Positions 7,101-7,804 of a DNA stretch of 7,804 nt are shown one piece after another. Both the position numbers and the translations under genes were made by a program. Position 1 is the first letter of the stretch. Each line of letters opens with the position of its first letter. The stretch is from the NCBI GenBank assembly GCA_937930265.1, contig CALGLI010000419.1, positions 1-7,804 on the forward strand, given 5' to 3'. A model generated the notes under the pieces. That model had not been told where the DNA came from. It worked only from the letters and a program-made list of their open reading frames with translations, and ran no database searches. Source of the DNA: an uncultured Veillonella sp. (GTDB taxonomy: Bacteria; Bacillota; Negativicutes; Veillonellales; Veillonellaceae).

Positions 7101-7804
7101 TGTATCTTCTAATAAAACTACAGGAGCAAATGGTGCAGTTACTACTGATGAGTACTCCGACACAGTGAAAAATGCAAATGAAGTAAAATTCGTTGGCGAG
7201 GGCAGTGCTATCGTATCTGGTAAAACAGAGGGTAATGTGCGTACCATCACTGTGAAAGTAGATAATCAAACAGGTATCAACAAAACTGTAACTCCTGTAA
7301 ACTACACGAAAGCAGATGGTACAAAAGTATATCCACAAGAAGTAGATAATGGAGATGGAACTAAGACAGTTAAATTCTTTGAAAAGCCAGATGGATCTGG
7401 TGCAGAAATTCCAGCCAATCAAGTTATTACATCTGTGAATGGGCCAAAAGGCACAACTACGCCAACTACATTATCTAATATAAAATCTAACCTTCCAGAT
7501 ACGAAGAATAACGATGCTACAACAGGTCCAAGCAATGCTACCACAGCTCAAGCAGCACCAAATACAACGAATAAAGCGGGCAATGATTATGTAAACCCTA
7601 ACAATGCTGCCACAGTTGGCGATGTGTTGAATGCTGGTTGGAACTTACAAGGCAATAGTCAAGCAGTAGATTTTGTGAAACCATATGATACAGTTAACTT
7701 TATCGATGGTGATGGTACAACAGCGTCCGTAACGAGCACAGATGGTAAAACATCTATTATAAAATACGGTGTGAACCTTGGTAATGGTTTACAAAAAGAT
7801 ACAA
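955..7804 (+). CDS. Giant trimeric autotransporter adhesin (YadA/Hia type), 3' end outside window
   Basis: This is a type Vc secreted surface fibre. Proteins of this family trimerise, insert a C-terminal 12-strand beta-barrel in the outer membrane and display a head and stalk that bind host cells, matrix or other bacteria. Seen here are 2,283 codons with no stop: ESPR plus signal peptide (residues 1 to about 60), YadA-like head with many AIG/ALG-type repeats (about 63-770), HANS neck ending STDAINGSQL (about 803-842), and a long stalk of Trp-ring (NAATVGDVLNAGWNL), GIN-like (GLDNGGN) and beta-repeat modules. The YadA anchor is absent only because the window ends, so the full protein is longer. 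The only cysteine I see is residue 17, in the ESPR, as expected of an exported fibre. ATG 955 is supported by GAGGT seven bases upstream. Stalk blocks are duplicated and mosaic. The target is unknown; adherence, coaggregation or biofilm formation is likely by family. I am not confident of an individual gene name. Confidence 0.96.
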   Translation, partial: MGLNHVYKVIWSKTKHCYVVVSELAKRVGRNKVKAAVVQTGTVAAVLAVTALTGSVVQAALNDPGTGNGAAVAWGTGSQATTPDSVAIGKGAKAENANAIAIGGASKSSGDSGIALGNQANAENKYTVAIGRESKASGDRNIALGYQATANKNFAIAIGAGASAQKSNNAVAIGAGSQANGATSVALGMQSKATGNDSYAIGLGSESIGETSIAFGNNSKARKDHDIVFGREANTRDQGSGYSIAIGYGAMSGTNKGGKNLNGGDAGGVAIGTGAYTGVNKNNISLNSAVAVGAGAGAGYRKVGADGLPTDNATDADDNAKVLVKAFGGTTGNLAYFNNAGNANKDGFFSFQNVNINEATALGRNARAIGDQSVAIGAQSVAGQGSIVIGGNDIQAYDNKKYFKAANPTKGAATTVNDYDAETTPGTDKNGNPITITNKYHELVGEKLDNTYRSSYGQDGSTVIGMQAHSTTPLGVAIGTNSIVRKGAFGATAIGSGASVFANAEAAVAIGMGSKAQGNYAVAAGTAASAKESAVAAGYHAEAEVNAVALGNKSESKASAVAVGDSSKAAASSVAVGQLAKAENVADIAIGQGAVASGEQGAIAMGLGTQAQGDSSIMIGGSEITKVAAQTVNYQKEKKDTSGNTVIKTTKKQEHIGGETVERTIRSVEMENATGTIQDAYRELTNNETLDTTRLDYSLPANKNGHGSISMGIHSLSTGDLGTAIGTGARVTKLGGVALGTGAISELQNGVAIGTGSRADANSIGTRQTDISYDKEGHIVPFDSKKVAYTFYWAGGTNTSEGDVVSFGTPGAERQLKNVAAGRIADDSTDAINGSQLNSVTKRMSSGWSVEGEKDHNSSGVLKLKGTVATGQSVNYAADGKSSTKGETGTATGQIDKVRLNDEVKMRVGDNLVLNQEDASRPVYEDPDNKDRQTGTRITSKFTYSLNPVLKNLTSATFKNDAGDTTVINGAGVTVTPVTTGKQPVSLTTSGLNNGGNAISNVAGNLADTKNSTATKGASNATTSQEAPTLGTGTNQVNSTNAATVGDVLNAGWNLQGNSAAVDFVKPYDTVNFINGDGTTASVTSTDGKTSTVKYSVNLGDGLEKDANNKITVKAADKSLEANKDGVKVKTDGKTITTDNTDGLKVVTGDIEPVTTGTTAGTVKVKDDDAGKIATVDSVVNAVNSAAWTATSGKAGTGTVTGTTAELIKAGNTVTFKAGDNLAIKQAGKEFIYSLNPALSGLTSAEFKDGNNNTVNITPTGITITKPADTATNTPEKTVKLNQDGLDNGGNAITNVKSGLDTYGGNVEGTTDKNTGLVNLSKPTAGEPKVSDNTAATVGDIRNMGWIVSSNKTTGENGAVTTDEYSATVKNANEVKFVGEGSAIVSGKTDGNVRTITVKVDDQTSTNNAVTPVVYTDKDGNRVYPTGKKDDDGNQIFNTKPDGKGTTVTGPIKTTVNGPKGTSTPTTLSNVEGNLVGAKTGTDAPTTSATAPTLGTGTNQVNKNNAATVGDVLQAGWNLQNNGTAKDFVKPYDTVNFVDGEGTTAVVETTTDGKTSTIKYSVNLGNGLQKDTKGNTISVKPADKSLTVGTDGVKVNPGDKSLETTTTGLTVKKADASLETTTNGLKVKTDGTTITTDDTNGLKVVTGDIEPVTTGTTAGTVKVKDNDAGKIATVDTVAKAVNNAAFTLKASATTGGTRNADSSVGAAGESIKAGSTVEMIAGKNLEVKHDTSGKITFATVENPSFNTIQVGGDEGPKLAKADDGSIKVSDKDGTEPVKITNVKAGDISKTSTDAINGSQFHAVAKNKIKLAGQNGTAKATETDEQALDQTGGIKFTVKSSDGALLDVAAADDTITLTPKTGTITTGTDGVPTANTTDGKLVTADQLVTALTKMGWKATAGNEGTGTVTGNVATLVKAGETVTFKAGNNLAVKQDGKDFTYSLQKELTGLTSAEFKDANKNTVNITPTGITITKPADATGANGKTVTLNQNGLDNGGNPITNVTSNLINYNEPDVNGKAPVKNGLRNFDNNAVPDTNAATVGDIRNMGWIVSSNKTTGANGAVTTDEYSDTVKNANEVKFVGEGSAIVSGKTEGNVRTITVKVDNQTGINKTVTPVNYTKADGTKVYPQEVDNGDGTKTVKFFEKPDGSGAEIPANQVITSVNGPKGTTTPTTLSNIKSNLPDTKNNDATTGPSNATTAQAAPNTTNKAGNDYVNPNNAATVGDVLNAGWNLQGNSQAVDFVKPYDTVNFIDGDGTTASVTSTDGKTSIIKYGVNLGNGLQKDT
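2125..2340 (+). other. Head insert 1 (non-repeat domain)
   Basis: After the turn SIVIGGNDI the repeat pattern stops for about 70 residues (391-463). The stretch is rich in Lys, Thr, Asn and Tyr and includes ITITNKYHELVGEKLDNTYRS. Head repeats resume at STVIGMQAHSTTPLGVAIG. It probably protrudes from the beta-roll. I cannot assign it to a named domain. Confidence 0.6.
2812..3090 (+). other. Head insert 2 (non-repeat domain, same framing as insert 1)
   Basis: After the turn SSIMIGGSEI about 93 residues (620-713) lack head repeats. They include charged, probably helical stretches (YQKEKKD, ERTIRSVEMENATG, IQDAYRELTNNETLDTT). Repeats resume with SISMGIHSLSTGDLGTAIG. Entry and exit motifs parallel insert 1 (IGG-N/S-D/E-I in, G-M/I-x-xHS-x-x-T out), which suggests a shared origin. 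Confidence 0.6.
3361..3480 (+). other. HANS/YadA-type neck 1
   Basis: Residues about 803-842 read VSFGTPGAERQLKNVAAGRI, then ADDSTDAINGSQLNSVTK. This is the canonical neck that connects the wide beta-roll head to the narrower stalk and staples the trimer. A short Trp-containing segment (SGWSVEGEKD) follows at once and starts the stalk. Confidence 0.9.
3661..3972 (+). repeat. Stalk module B, copy 1 (beta segment plus GIN-like motif)
   Basis: This module contains VGDNLVLNQ, then FTYSLNPVLKNLTSATFK, and ends GLNNGGNAISNV. The same order recurs at 4570-4854 and 6691-6972. This copy is the most diverged, with an extra charged stretch (EDASRPVYEDPDNKDRQTG) in the middle. Confidence 0.75.
4078..4335 (+). 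repeat. Trp-ring module, copy 1
   Basis: The module starts AATVGDVLNAGWNLQGNS and continues VDFVKPYDTVNFINGDGTTA and KYSVNLGDGLEKD. This matches the Trp-ring domain of Hia/NhhA-type adhesins. Further copies start at 5470 and 7606. Bases 4186-4217 are identical to 7714-7745 in copy 3. Confidence 0.8.
4336..4485 (+). repeat. Stalk module A, copy 1
   Basis: Residues about 1128-1177 include KTDGKTITTDNTDGLKVV and GDIEPVTTGTTAGTVKVK. The segment is nearly identical in DNA to 5830-5979, offset 1494 bp, with mostly silent or single-residue differences. This indicates a recent duplication or continuing gene conversion. Confidence 0.88.
4570..4854 (+). repeat. Stalk module B, copy 2
   Basis: The module runs from ELIKAGNTVTFKAGDNL through YSLNPALSGLTSAEFKDG and VNITPTGITITKPAD to GLDNGGNAITNV. 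It aligns with 6691-6972 at an offset of 2121 bp over most of its length. The 47 bases 4711-4757 are identical to 6832-6878. Confidence 0.88.
4957..5160 (+). repeat. Stalk module C (second Trp-ring type), copy 1
   Basis: The module contains AATVGDIRNMGWIVSSNKTTG, DEYSATVKNANEVKFVGEGS and GNVRTITVKVDD. It repeats at 7063-7266 (offset 2106) with very few amino-acid changes. The TVGD...GW core shows it is a diverged relative of the Trp-ring modules. Confidence 0.87.
5323..5400 (+). repeat. Stalk module D, copy 1 (NGPKGT linker)
   Basis: NGPKGTSTPTTLSNVEGNL recurs as NGPKGTTTPTTLSNIKSNL at 7438-7512 (offset 2115). In both places it leads into a Thr/Ala/Asn-rich linker and then a Trp-ring module, so the block order C-D-Trp-ring is kept. 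Confidence 0.8.
5470..5694 (+). repeat. Trp-ring module, copy 2
   Basis: The module starts AATVGDVLQAGWNLQNNG and continues DFVKPYDTVNFVDGEGTTA and KYSVNLGNGLQKDTKGN. It lies 1392 bp after copy 1. It has one extra residue near VVETTTDGK and another near KDTKGNT relative to copy 1. Confidence 0.8.
5695..5838 (+). repeat. Tandem 16-residue stalk repeat, three units
   Basis: Three 48-bp units lie at 5695-5742, 5743-5790 and 5791-5838. They encode PADKSLTVGTDGVKVN, PGDKSLETTTTGLTVK and KADASLETTTNGLKVK. The first stalk block has one unit here (4297-4344, AADKSLEANKDGVKVK). The two extra units plus two single-residue insertions explain exactly the 102-bp change in offset between blocks. Confidence 0.85.
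5830..5979 (+). repeat. Stalk module A, copy 2
   Basis: This is the near-identical partner of 4336-4485, ending in DAGKIATVD. Immediately after it the two blocks diverge: block 2 carries about 209 extra residues before module B resumes. Confidence 0.88.
5980..6690 (+). other. Block-2-specific segment with second neck-like motif
   Basis: Between modules A and B this copy has about 627 bp more than block 1. The extra part includes VEMIAGKNLEVKHDTSGKI and ENPSFNTIQVGGDEG. A neck-like sequence follows, KITNVKAGDISKTSTDAING, with SQFHAVA after it (about 6283-6369). A beta-rich stretch (IKFTVKSSDGALLDVAAADD) and TADQLVTALTKMGWKATAG complete it. HANS-type necks also occur in stalks, where they join beta modules to coiled-coil or further beta modules. 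Confidence 0.75.
6691..6972 (+). repeat. Stalk module B, copy 3
   Basis: The module contains TLVKAGETVTFKAGNNL, then FTYSLQKELTGLTSAEFKD and VNITPTGITITKPAD, and ends GLDNGGNPITNV. It is close to the copy at 4570-4854, with an identical 47-base stretch at 6832-6878. Confidence 0.88.
7063..7266 (+). repeat. Stalk module C, copy 2
   Basis: AATVGDIRNMGWIVSSNKTTG through NVRTITVKVDN repeats 4957-5160. The differences are scattered and mostly conservative, for example GENG to GANG and SATV to SDTV. Confidence 0.87.
7438..7512 (+). repeat. Stalk module D, copy 2
   Basis: NGPKGTTTPTTLSNIKSNLP repeats the linker at 5323. It is followed by DTKNNDATTGPSNATT, which resembles the linker ahead of Trp-ring copy 1 (DTKNSTATKGASNATT near 3976). 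Confidence 0.8.
7606..7804 (+). repeat. Trp-ring module, copy 3 (cut by window edge, mosaic)
   Basis: The module starts AATVGDVLNAGWNLQGNS like copy 1 and ends GVNLGNGLQKDT like copy 2. Bases 7714-7745 equal 4186-4217 of copy 1. Bases 7769-7804 equal 5636-5671 of copy 2. It opens a third stalk block that continues past the window. Confidence 0.82.

Noticed and set aside
6799..7422. A 207-codon minus-strand frame (and the similar one at 4678-5259)
   Set aside because: The two resemble each other only because the sense-strand stalk modules B and C are duplicated. The products are rich in Cys, Ile and Tyr with no coherent domain.

Overview
The window holds the 5' two-thirds or so of a very large surface-fibre gene, preceded by about 950 bases with no convincing gene. 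The one coding region starts at 955 and stays open without a stop to the right edge (2,283 whole codons). The product is a trimeric autotransporter adhesin (type Vc secretion, YadA/Hia/NhhA class). It begins with an extended signal peptide (ESPR) and continues through a YadA-type head and a HANS neck. The stalk alternates Trp-ring-like, GIN-like and short beta-repeat modules. The C-terminal membrane anchor lies beyond the window.

Organism (inference): a diderm Firmicute of the Negativicutes, most likely Veillonella. The ESPR variant (VYKVIWSKTKHCYVVVSELAK), the low to moderate G+C, and a giant modular adhesin with long near-identical stalk repeats all fit that genus. No taxonomic marker gene is present, so this is recognition, not proof.

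Layout. 1-400: AT-rich, gene-poor sequence with a run of nine G at 259-267. 402-556: a tandem repeat of about 70 bp (two full copies and one partial). Each full copy carries the 16-base dyad TAAACAATCTTGTTTA, and the first contains a G7 run. 694-722: the best sigma-A-type promoter. 729-954: a probable long leader with several hairpins whose arms overlap, ending in a weak terminator-like stem-loop (841-873) and a GAGGT ribosome-binding site. 955-1131: ESPR and signal peptide. About 1141-3255: head, with two non-repeat inserts. 3361-3480: neck. 3481 to the edge: stalk.

The stalk is built from duplicated blocks: Trp-ring copies at 4078, 5470 and 7606, and other paired modules at offsets of 1494, 2121, 2106 and 2115 bp. 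The offset changes show where copies differ by whole-module insertion or deletion. The clearest is about 209 residues carrying a second neck-like motif, present only in the second block. The third Trp-ring copy is a visible mosaic of copies one and two, and the first head segment has a different codon habit from the rest. The protein therefore appears to evolve by intragenic recombination, and its expression may be controlled through the upstream repeats, G-tracts and structured leader.
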